Below are positions 45,423 through 55,570 of a stretch of DNA of 64,000 nt, piece after piece; within the stretch, counting starts at the first letter, position 1; each line of letters begins with the position of its first letter. The position numbers were made by a program, and so were the translations under genes. Source of the DNA: Paramyrothecium sp. XJ0827 (taxonomy: Eukaryota > Ascomycota > Sordariomycetes > Hypocreales > Stachybotryaceae); assembly GCA_020881915.1 (NCBI GenBank), contig JAJFPB010000003.1, positions 5,394,001 to 5,458,000 of the forward strand, in the 5' to 3' direction. The notes under the pieces are model-generated. The model saw nothing but the letters and a program-made list of their open reading frames with translations, made no database searches and was not told the origin of the DNA.

Positions 45423-47201
45423 TCAAACCCTCCTTCGAAACTGTACCTCTGGCCCCTCACGAAGCGAAATGTAAGCATCGACCACTTGGAAATGCTTCCT
45501 GTTCCTCGCGCCCCACCCAAGCTCAGGGCCACCACAGCCCAGTGTCGACCCGGGCGCCCTTCTCACATCCAGCCGGTGGAGAGTTCTCGCTATCGTGAGC
45601 ATCATTTCTGCCATGGCGATGTTTTTCCCTAGGCAGCTGCCCCTGCCTGACAAAAATGGGTGGAATTTGGCCTTGAGCTGCATGACCGACTCTTTTGTAA
45701 CTCCAGCAGCCTCATCCACAATCCAGCGTTCAGGCCGAAAGACACCCGCGTCTTCGTAGGTATTCTCGTTGAATGAGTTGCACCACGGTACGGTACCCAC
45801 GACAGTACCTTCTGGGTAGTACTCTCCTAGGATATGATGCCCTCCTGCAAGGATTTCGCGTGGTTGTTCGCATGGGCCGGCAGGCGTCATTCGCATGCCC
45901 TCGTCAATGCATGCCCTGAGGTATGTACATGACAAGAGCTTCTGTCCATATACGATATCTTCTGGCGTTGGAAACGTTTCTCGAATTTCTTGTACAAGCT
46001 TTTGATAGCGTTGTGAATCTCCTGTCAGGTAAAAGAAGATGCCAGTGAGGCTAACCGACGTGGTATCCGTGCCGGCAATAATAAGCAGACTCGATTCCGA
46101 TCGCAATGTCTGTTCATCGAAAGCGGGGGCACCCGTTTCCGGATCCTGAGATTCGCAGAGAAAATAAAACATGTCCTGACGACGCTCCGCTTCGGGTTTC
46201 TCCTTTTCTTTTTCGTAGAGAGCAATCCTCTCGGTCACACTATCGTACACAAACTGGATATACTGCCTAACAGCCTGCGGCGCTCTCGCTTCGGTCAGTT
46301 TGCCGAGACCATGGGGCCTGAGCCAGAGTATGAGGCTAAGGAAAGGAGAGCGGGCAATCGTTGAGGTTGTTAGCGCGTATCGAGAGATGACAGAATGTGG
46401 AGACAGAGGACAGAAAGCGAAGCCTTACGGGATAAAAGGTTTGCATGACCTGGGCAATGGCATCCGGAATCACCTTTAACGGATTCTCCCCTGGCTCCTT
46501 AATGTTGAAAGATCTGCCGAAGCTAAGGTCTCCCATAATATCAAAAGCCAGTTCATCGATGCTTTTGGCGAAATCCACCGGCTTGGACCATTCTTCAGTA
46601 TCATTGTTCTCCTCCAACATCAATTCATTCCATCGATCGATATGGGAGATCATGAAGTTCGTAGAGGCCCGAAGCGACTTCTCCGTAAAAGCCAAGGTAA
46701 GAAGCTTTCGCTTCGTTGCATGCTCAGCAACATCGATAGTACTGAGGGTACTCGGAAGCTGATCGTGCTTCCGCAACGCCGTGTAAAAATGAGTTTTACG
46801 TACGTTGGCTTTTACGGCGAAGATGTCGGTGTAAGCGTCGGGGTCCTGGAAGAGGACTAGATTCGGGGCAACACGAATCTTGTTGCCATAAATTTGGAAC
46901 TGTTGCCAGAGCCAGATATGTCGTTTCCCTCGCAAGGCGTGATAGTACGACGGAAAACCGCTCGCTCGAGCCAGGAGAGGACCGGGTACGTGGGCCAGAG
47001 GGTGGAAGAAGACATTGTAGACAGCGGATGCGAAAAACTAGGAAACGTGTCGTTAGCCGGTGAGCCAAGGGTCGTCAGAATCCATATGCATAGTCTTATG
47101 CGCTGGAGGAGGTGATGGCCACAAACCAGAATAGGGCCTGACACGAGAAGAATGCCAAGGCATTGCACGACGCCGACGGATGATACAGCTAAGCTGAACA
47201 T
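45423..47201 (-). CDS. Cytochrome P450 monooxygenase, 539 aa, second intron with non-AG acceptor
   Basis: Exons 47201-47127, 47037-46429 and 46358-45423. Exon 1 encodes a membrane anchor (MFSLAVSSVGVVQCLGILLV); intron 1 (GTTTGT...TCCTAG) joins into ASAVYNVFFHPLAHVPGPLL. I-helix AGTDTT is at 323-328, ExxR as EGMR at 381-384, PERW follows, and the heme Cys is residue 470 in FLSGRGSCLG. The usual Arg two residues before that Cys is Gly here, with an Arg one place earlier. The second intron begins GTAAGG at 46428, and frame plus family match demand resumption at 46358 (IARSPFLSLILWLRPHG), but the preceding bases are CTCAACG, not AG; the next real AG (46337-46336) shifts the frame. The gene may be inactive, or use a rare site. 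Class resembles fungal secondary-metabolism P450s; substrate unknown. Confidence 0.78.
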
Positions 47202-48122
47202 GGTGAATGAAGAAGTTCGGGCGGCATTCGCAAAAGTCAAAGAAAAGTTTTTGGACTGGCTGTCACGACCAATCTCGTGCTCGATAGCGAGACACTGCGT
47301 ATTGATGACGAGAGGCGGGTGAAACACGAGAGTGTAAGATTGTCTTACTTATGCAGTCTGGTCGCAGGTCCCTGGCTTATATTAGCTAGATATCGCAACC
47401 AGGTTATCTGGTGGAAAACTCATGCAACAAACGTAGGATGTCCCAGTACACAGCATTTGTTGGTCCAAAAATGGGCGTAATTTGTGCCGATGTACACGTA
47501 AGAAAATTGCATTGTTGGTCCAGAAAACTTGACCAATGATGTGTTACAGTACCCTCGGTCACGCCCACACAATGTATCCGAGGTGCTGAGCCAAGAACTG
47601 TCTTCCTTGTCGTCTGACATGCCAAGGGCTGACCTGCATATAACCAACAAGCTTACCCAGACCTACACAGCCCCGTCTAGCCCCTCTCGTCCTTAGGTCT
47701 CCAATGCTACCTTGCCGCGAGCATACCTGGGGAGATCAGCCGAAGAAAGCTGCAAGCCAACTTGCAGCATACAACTGTCTTCTCCAAGATGTGAGGGGCA
47801 GCAACACAGCACTTCGCGAGTTTCCTCGGTCGCTTGTACTAAGAAACGTGAATATGGCAGATCAGCCTTGTTTATCTTCAGACACAGGCTTTCGGACGAG
47901 GAAAATGTTTTCTGTTCGCCATGCGAATGCCGTTTTTAAGTATGGGAAAGGCCTACAAGCAAACATCTTCAAGAACATTGGGAATGTTCACAGATCTGTT
48001 CTTACGAAGCAACTTCAATCATTCTCTCTACGGACCCATTCTGTGTATATAGTGGTGACCCAAATATAAATCGCCATCAACATCCCTGGCAGACTGGTTA
48101 GCCATGACAACTATTTCACTCC
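47202..48122. other. Intergenic, no gene seen
   Basis: About 0.9 kb between the P450 start and the stop codon of the large secreted-protein gene. Overlapping short frames only. Confidence 0.3.
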
Positions 48123-50655
48123 CTAGAACTGCCGAGGAGTTGAGTCAGTTTTGAACTCGTACATCAGACACCCAATTTGTATGAAACCACCAATACCTCC
48201 ATTACCCTCTGTATCCTTACAATCCCTCCAATTCCGAACCAAATTTTCTTGGCAACCAACGTAGCCAGGGTTCTTCACGCCAAGTGGATTCCCAACATCC
48301 ATTTGAGTTGGCCCACCATCTGCAAGCCTGCAGCCGTCCACCCACCAGATGTTGAACTGATAAGGTACACCGGTTAATCCGGGCATGAAGTGTTGGATAA
48401 ACGTGCTCTTGTCTCCCTTTTTGATGACCAAATCTGGATTATCGCCACGACCGCAGGGTACTGTGGACAACAGTTCAACGTGAGATTTTTCCGCTCCCTT
48501 GCTTGCAAAGTCCGAGCTCTTGTAGCATACCTGCTCGAACTCCTTGAGCTCAGTGGTTGGCGCTACAGGAGGTCTTGAAGGTCTAGGAGTCAAATCGAAG
48601 ACTTTGTAGTCAAAAGTGCCGCAGCCAACATCGAGTGACCCTTTCTCATACATATAGACCCCACCTGGTTAGAAGGAATCAACGAGTCAGCATCGAGTAT
48701 TTGCCTCACAAGCATGCAGTTTGTTTAGTGGAAACATGAAAGTGTATGTGAGGAAATCTGTGAACTCACCAGCGTTCGTAGAGCAACCGCTCGCGATGCG
48801 TCGATACGCATCATCGCATTGCAAATTGCACTTTCCGCCCGACTTGGAAGGCTTGAAGCCGAGGTCAAATCTCCAGTCTTTGTAACTGTTTGGGTTTGGC
48901 GGTGGGGTACGCTTCAGTGAACGGGCCACTTTCACGTCTTCGCCCAAGGAGTTGACTGTCATTTTACCTTCTCTATCTTTGTTCCACTCGTCGCAGAAAT
49001 AGTGGTGAACATTTGTCTTGAAGGAACTGAAAACGTTCGCCTGCATATTTGTAGGGTTGATGGGACAGTTGAATGGCAAGTCTTTTGGTGGCGAGGGTGA
49101 CTTGGAGCGCAGCAATCTTCCCACTTCCCGCAGAAACGCTTGACGTTTAGGGTCGGCCATGTTGACGAAGGACAATGGGGGTGAAGAACATGGGCAGCCC
49201 TTGTGATCACCCTGATTGATGTTATGATTAGTGTCTCACGTCGTAATTGCTTTCTTCAAGGGGGGACGCGGCTTTCGTCTTTGCATACAATGTCCCTCTT
49301 GCCACCTTCGTCCTTGATTGTCAAAGGACAGTCCTCACGCTTCATACCGCAGATAATCTGCGACAGTCAAAATCTTTAGGTCTGCGCGTGTCTCATGGGA
49401 TTTGGAACCTACTGATGTTGGCTGCGGGCAACCTGTTGAGGTTGCGGTCGCGGTCGAAGCTGTGGTTGTTGAAATCAACTCTGATTTAATGCGATTTTTC
49501 TCTCCCAACGGGATATTTTCAACGATTGTAGTAATGGCCAAAGAGAAAACATAAGCCGCAATTTCATCTAACTGCGCCGTCGAGACGGCAATTAGGAATG
49601 AATAAGTCCTCACAAACGTGAAAAAGACTTCGGCGGCTTCAAATGCTTCACCAGCAGCATCAGAGATGCCAAAATGAAAATTGCCGGGTTGCAGGAGCAA
49701 GATATCGTTCCAAGGGCCACCTGCTCCTTGGGTTGTACCGAGAATGACTGCCTCGCTGGCGCAAATGGCTTCTCCAAGGGTACCACCACCCGCACGCTTT
49801 TTCTTCGGGTGCTTTTTATCGAAATCTGCACCGTCCTTGCAGTCTTTCCGATTTCGTCGCATGTACTCGTCAAGACGATCTGCCAGGTTGCCGTCAAGGA
49901 AGCCAGCAAGATCACCTTGCTCAAATCCCTCAGTTGGAGAGGCAACGACAGTTATAGACGGGATTATAGAGCTGCGGAAAAACACAGTAGTCAGCTTGGA
50001 ACATAGCCATGGCATGGGAACCCGTCAACTTACCCCTGAACCGATGTGGAGACCGGTTCCTGTGTGATGGTTGCGACGACACTGCCTTGAGCTGATAGTG
50101 TGACTGTAGCGGTAGCCGGCAGATCCTTGAAACTATTTGCTTTTTCATGGTCCCAGTATGTGCCTTTGACACTCGGTTCACTCGACTTCCCAAGCATTTT
50201 TATTGCCATAGACACGGCTGCAACTGCCATAGCAACCGTTTCAATCGCTTTCCAGCCGAGAGTAATACCAACAGCTGCTATAGTTAGTATTCGGGGCTCT
50301 AATGTATTGTCCATCTGAACATGAGCACCGTTGACAACCTTCTTGACATCTTCGTAGCATTGGTTGTCAATCTTCCCACAACCATCCAGCACACCATCAA
50401 CTTTAGCTTTGATGTCTTGACCGAGAACGATGTGGAAGCCGCCTCCCTCGTCTTCCTCAATCCAGACAGCATCAGCATGAAGCTGCTTGGGGATGCTTTC
50501 CTAGATGTAGATGTCAGTATAAATAGGGAAAGCGAGGGGCTTCTCCAACTGCTTACTATTCTAGGTTGAAACTGGTCCAGGTCGCCGAAGTCTATGACCT
50601 CGGAACAGACATGGCTAGCCAATGCGCTGAGAAGGAATGGCACCGTGTACTTCAT
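48123..50655 (-). CDS. Large secreted protein of unknown family, 725 aa, six exons
   Basis: Exons 50655-50557, 50500-50034, 49971-49413, 49357-49289, 49211-48770, 48664-48123; introns begin GTAAGC, GTAAGT, GTAGGT, GTATGC and GTGAGT, and all phases agree. The protein opens with a signal peptide (MKYTVPFLLSALASHVCSEV). The first half has a hydrophobic, Ala/Val-rich stretch (LTIAAVGITLGWKAIETVAM) and a dibasic cluster KKHPKKKR-like near DKKHPKKKRAGGG that could be a processing site. The second half is Cys-rich: CPCSSPPLSFVN, FNCPINPTN, HHYFCDEWNKD, GKCNLQCDDAYRR, VGCGTFDYKVF, EQVCYKSSDF, and ends CLMYEFKTDSTPRQF. Exon 4 (69 nt) is the least certain. I do not recognise the family; a two-part secreted protein, possibly acting on other organisms, is inference. 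Nothing suggests a toxin motif. Confidence 0.68.
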
Positions 50656-51709
50656 GTCACTGGTATGAAGTACGTTTACTTGCTCTTTGCTCGGAAATAA
50701 TAGTAAGAAGACGTAAAAAATCCCAATGAATATGGATTCTTCCAACTTGTACGCTCGGATGTTGTCTCACTTTGAGTGGGCTTCTAGGAGTAGAGCGCTA
50801 TGGGGTTTATGAATACCAAATTTTGAACAAGACCGCTAAGGTTTGGCCGCCATCACAATGACGTGACTCTTGACCTCATGACCAAAGCAACACAACACGC
50901 TGTTACCAAAACTTGTGGCTTTTGGGGTCCGTAGCACCCAACGTGCATAACGTGAAACATCTTACAAAACGGGCGTTCTACAAACACCCATTCTCTATTT
51001 ACTGTAGTCCTTGTTATATTCATTGTCTTTGTGCCCCCAAGGATCAGCATGAGAGGGATTGGTAAAAATCAGCCGGTGACTATGGTTGGGTAGAATTAAG
51101 GATGCGCGATGACATTGCACTCAGTTGGTGGGGTCTAGTTTTGACTTGGTCATCGGAGTTGGTGGCTATGCTTTACGAGCAAGCACTTCGGACCAACACG
51201 CAATGAAACTTTCGTCCGGATTTAGCAATCCATGATGCTGAGTACTAACCTGCTGGCTGTGGGTTGCGCCCTGGCGAGCCAACGCTCACAACGACGCATT
51301 TTGGCCCCCGAGAATTGGATCATCAGACCTCAACTTCGTCCTTCTGCCTGATTCCTAACTTGGCGGCATTGGTGGGGGCACTTGACTTGATAGCCAACAT
51401 ATTGATGAGTAGCGTCAAAAGCATGGGATGGATGATCGGAAATGCGGTAAAGGTAGCTAACCTTACCTCCAAGTTGCATTGGGGTCCCGCGGAAACGAAA
51501 TAACAAGTGATCTGGAGGCCTTTTTCCAACTCAACAAAGTTAAGAAGGAGCTACTCGTTCAGTGGCTCTAATCTTGCTCAGTAATAAATAGTCATGTTTT
51601 TCACGCCAACTTCAGCGTTGTTTTTTACTCTTTGCGAGGCAAGAAACTAATCGTTAGACATTTGCATCCCACAACACACTGTCAATATATAATTTGTTAT
51701 TCCTCTACG
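50656..51709. other. Intergenic between divergent secreted-protein genes
   Basis: About 1 kb holding both promoters of the large secreted protein and the 160-aa secreted protein. Open frames at 50853-51529 overlap on opposite strands and show no motif. Confidence 0.3.
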
Positions 51710-52292
51710 ATGAAGCAACTCGAGCTTGCACTACCCTCACTGTTCTTCCTGCTAGCTACTTGTCAAGCATCAGGCAGATGGAATGCATTTGATTGCGGTA
51801 AGTACAGTTCATTAATCCTGGTTTGTCCGAATGGTTCACTTACATGGCTTGCGATTAGGTGATAGTACCAGAATCATTGAGAACGCTGTCCACGATGCTG
51901 TCACCGTAGCCGAAACTGCAGTGGATGTCCTAGACAATGACTATAACAATCCCGTGGTCAGGAGAATGGTCGAGTACATTCTCGGTAACGGCGTGAATCT
52001 TGGAGCCAATGTTGAAGAGGCGAAAGGTCAGTAATCCCATACAGATGCAATCACATAGCTCGAAGACAATGTCATGGTTTGTGCACACCAAGACTTCTTC
52101 GGCAGGCCGGTCAATCTACACTCGTTTATGGGCCCCGGACTGTGTGCCAGTCGTTTATCACACTCCGGCTGCCACGCAACTGGAGAATCACCAGAGTGGT
52201 TGTGGCCTTTTCCAGTCAATTTGCCGCCGGGCTCTGGAAACGAGAGAATGAAGCGCCATGTGTGCCAACTTAGAATATCTGCCAATCTTTGA
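51710..52292 (+). CDS. Small secreted protein, about 160 aa, splicing uncertain
   Basis: Proposed exons 51710-51797, 51859-52026 and 52066-52292. Exon 1 is a signal peptide (MKQLELALPSLFFLLATCQA). Intron 1 (GTAAGT...GATTAG) is sound and gives FDCGDSTRIIENAVHDAVTV, then VVRRMVEYILGNGVNLGANV. Intron 2 (GTCAGT...TCGAAG) keeps phase and yields NVMVCAHQDFFGRPVNLHSF and GPGLCASRLSHSGCHATGES, but would be only 39 nt long, at the low limit for fungi. If instead CATAG at 52058 is the acceptor, the phase changes. I do not know the family. The Cys pattern and signal peptide suggest an extracellular, effector-sized protein. Confidence 0.45.
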
Positions 52293-53788
52293 AAACTCTC
52301 AAAGGATATGAGGGAAGGCCTCATGTATGATCATAATATCAGGTCTGATGCGAGTTTGAGATATTGGAGAAAGGAGAAGTTTAGAATCCAAGCTGGTAAA
52401 CTGCTTGAATGGTCCATGAGCTGGAAAAAATGCAATCAAATGGCATTAGAATCGCTAAGATGGTGGATCAGACGCAGAGACTCACCTCATAAGGTCGTCT
52501 TCGTCAAAAAGGTTCTTTGAAAAAAAATCTTTTGTAAGGTCCTAGTTTTGCGACGCCTATCTTATTGCCCACCGCTAGAAGTTTCCCTTGAAATTCGGAG
52601 AGCCTGATGCTCAAGTGCCAAGCTTGGACGTGACCACATGATTCTCGGCCGTGTTCATGTAAAGACGCTCGTGATTGATAGAGATGACTCGCGCAGGATC
52701 TAGTCTAAATGACGTAGGTGGACATGTCGAGTGGCATTCAGCCTTGCAGGGACATAGCTGTTGATCACGAAGCAAGATTGATCGGCTCCGAGGCATGCTT
52801 TTCACGACTCCACATGGTCGCCAATTGAGTTGTGCTAAAAGCGCGCCCCGGATGTAGATGTGTCTCATGTAAAGCTCTGGAAGAGAAGAATTCTGACTTA
52901 ACCATAACCTATTCTGCGTAGCCTCTCGATGTATATCGGATGTGACTTTGCCACTTGTCTGTTGTTACTATATCCGAGCATCTTTCTTCTCATCCTCCGA
53001 GCTGGCGCTCAGAGACTTTGATCTGTGCAATTCATCATGGACGAATCCTACGGTGAATCGCTTCCAAGCTTGAAAACAATGAAGTTGGGTGTTGCGCCAA
53101 CCATCAACCAAATGAGAACAACCTACAAATCACTCCAGGGTCTCAATTACGTGCTTTTGATCAACCTGAGCACTGATTGCGATGTTCCTGAAAACACCTG
53201 TTTTGTAGAAATCCAGATTTCCAGGATCAAAGCAGTCGTTGACGTCGCTCTATCACCACTAACGGTTATGTGCTGCGACGTTCTGCGTTTCACGACCTCA
53301 ATCCGAGATAAAGCTTTTCCACAAATTGATTAGGGGGCTCTTCTCCTTTAGCCGCCACTTTGGTGCGTTATTCTCTAGGCTTTCCCCAATTCATTAGCTA
53401 CAAGAGGTAAGCAACTCGGGATTCATTTATTAGCATTGCCGCTAATTATCTACTAGGGCGCGGACGCTTGAGGGATGCACACCTGCAGAAATGATCGTAA
53501 CGTGAAAGAGAGGAGAAGACTACATTTGTCAAAAGTAGTCGTTTGAGTATTAAAGGACACCCATTCTCCGAACTGTTGCGCCTCCGATGCATACCAGTTC
53601 ATTTTCCAATCATTGCGAGCTAGCCTTTTCAACACATACGTTTCTACACCAAATATCAACTCATTGGACCACAATCACACATTGCTTTATTACAATACAT
53701 TAAACAGCATTCTTTATTACCAAGTGAGCAAAGTTCTCGTCGGAAAATGTTGTTGCATCTCACCAACCACTCAGATTAGGCTTCCATC
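52293..53788. other. 1.5 kb with one doubtful small frame
   Basis: A 102-codon plus-strand frame (53025-53333, MQFIMDESYGESLPSLKTMK...) is the only candidate; it lacks a motif, and flanking DNA is AT-rich, so it is not called as a gene. Other frames overlap. No repeat noted. Confidence 0.3.
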
Positions 53789-54019
53789 ATGGTCACACTT
53801 CAGCAACTCATTATGGGAGCGGCTTTTATGCTTTCAGCCGTGACAGCGCAGCCTATCAAAACCGCAGAAACATCAAGCATTGAAGGGCGAGCAAGTGTAG
53901 GGGGGATTTTGGATAGCGTGAGCGAGGTCGTAGACAAAGCCATGAATGGTGATGTTGACGGCATCCTCAGAGGCGTAAGCGGCATTGTTGATGCAGCTAC
54001 CAGAGGCAAAGGCAATTGA
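53789..54019 (+). CDS. Very small secreted protein, 76 aa, no cysteine
   Basis: Opens with a signal peptide (MVTLQQLIMGAAFMLSAVTA, cleavage likely after TAQ) leaving a mature chain of about 54 residues. The mature part has a repeated hydrophobic pattern (VGGILDSVSEVVDKAM and DGILRGVSGIVDAATRGKGN) that could form two amphipathic helices, and no Cys. Such short, Cys-free secreted chains occur in many fungi; no family is recognised. The start ATG follows TTCCATC. The frame is short enough to arise by chance, but the signal peptide and the internal near-repeat argue for a gene. Confidence 0.5.
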   Translation: MVTLQQLIMGAAFMLSAVTAQPIKTAETSSIEGRASVGGILDSVSEVVDKAMNGDVDGILRGVSGIVDAATRGKGN

Positions 54020-55570
54020 GCGCATTGTGGTCACTCCAGAAAAATGATTCAGTTGACGATGGAGCCTAAGAACGCAATTTAGGCGTTGAGAGGGAAAAAG
54101 ATTAGTTGTAGCATGGTATATTGCAAGTGCTTCTTTGGGAGGGGGTTTAATGTTGGATGGTCTATGCCGAAGTCGCAACTTATGATAGAAAAAGCATCTG
54201 ATGGCATAGTTCGACTCTCTGCAATCTCAATTTTGGCTATTTATTACATACCAAATCGGATCAAATGGCCTATGGTTCTAGATTCTTCAATGACATTGAA
54301 ATAGAGCCCACCGTAAAAATAGTAGGAAAAAGCTGTAGAAACCTTAATGCCGTGTCACTCTCGAGAAGGCCAAACATGGCATGGATGACACCAATTTGCC
54401 GGTCGGTGCGTCTGCGATGCCGTCGGAGCCCGCTCTGGCAGCGCTGGATGGCGGTCTCAACCGAGCGTGCCACTAAACCAGTGACTTCGGCTAACCTACA
54501 TCTAGGCTTTTTGAGATACTGGAAATATCTCACACAGAATAACTGCTGTTTCATCTGCAAAGAGCCATTGTGTATATCCGTCCTTTCCTACCTGGTCAGC
54601 GTTGCTAGAAAGTAACCCACCTCTGGTCCGACGGATTGGTTTTAACAATGGGACACGATGCCAGAAGTCTGGGCATGAGGCGCTGTTTTTGATCAAGAAT
54701 TTCATGGTCATTACTCACACTGTCCAATGTCAATCTCTCAAACGAATTGATAAGCCATGAATGATGACCTCATTCCTTGTCTTCCTTGTCTGCCACCATA
54801 CGACTCCACGCTACTATCATGCGCTAGATTTTTATTGTGCTACTTTAAAACAATAATGTGTCATATGCGTACGGTTCAAAGATCTAATCATCTCTGTAAG
54901 CTATTAAGTGTTGAACCATTGTCATGGCGTTGAAAGTATGACGGGAGGAGTATATATTACCTGCAGTTTCTTCCATTAACATTCTACTCAGCGACCTTAC
55001 GAAGGCTTCAGTACAAAATCCTAAATCACATCTTGTAAGGCTCAATAGGGAGTATTGCTACCTGCGCTCATTGAGAAAGTTTGTGCGAGACACCGCTTAC
55101 TATCGGAGCAGCAGAGGGAAGCAATTTTGAATCAGATCACCTCTTTTATTGTGAAAAGATGGAGGCCAAGATGTGGTGAATCTTTCCGAAGACTACTTTT
55201 GTGGCATGTTTTGGAAGTTTTGTTATAACTTTTAGAATTAGGCCAGTTCTTGTACGCGGCTGCCAGTGATTCAGACCGTGACAGTATACAATGATGCCGT
55301 TCTGATGATCAGATAGCTAGAAATCGCCGCGGTTACTTTCGTTATGTGCCTCAATATCTTTTGCAACATTCTGGAAGCATTTCCGATTCCTGATGCTTCG
55401 TAAAATATTTAAATCCCAGCCTGTCTCAAATTGGCTTTAAGGACCGATTAGAGGCATCCTCGAAGAAGACAGAAAAAAGAAGGAGAAGGAAAAAATATTG
55501 GTGTAGCTCATGCGATGCGTCTCCGGTCTGGTCTATTGATCATATTCGGAAGGTATATGAGTTATCAACC
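54020..55570. other. 1.5-kb AT-rich intergenic region
   Basis: AT-rich with only short frames (54265-54711 on both strands). No motif, no clear repeat. The helicase gene ends at 55571. Confidence 0.35.

Noticed and set aside
53025..53333. A 102-codon plus-strand frame in an AT-rich region
   Set aside because: Plausible length but no signal peptide, domain or flanking exon; left as a note only.
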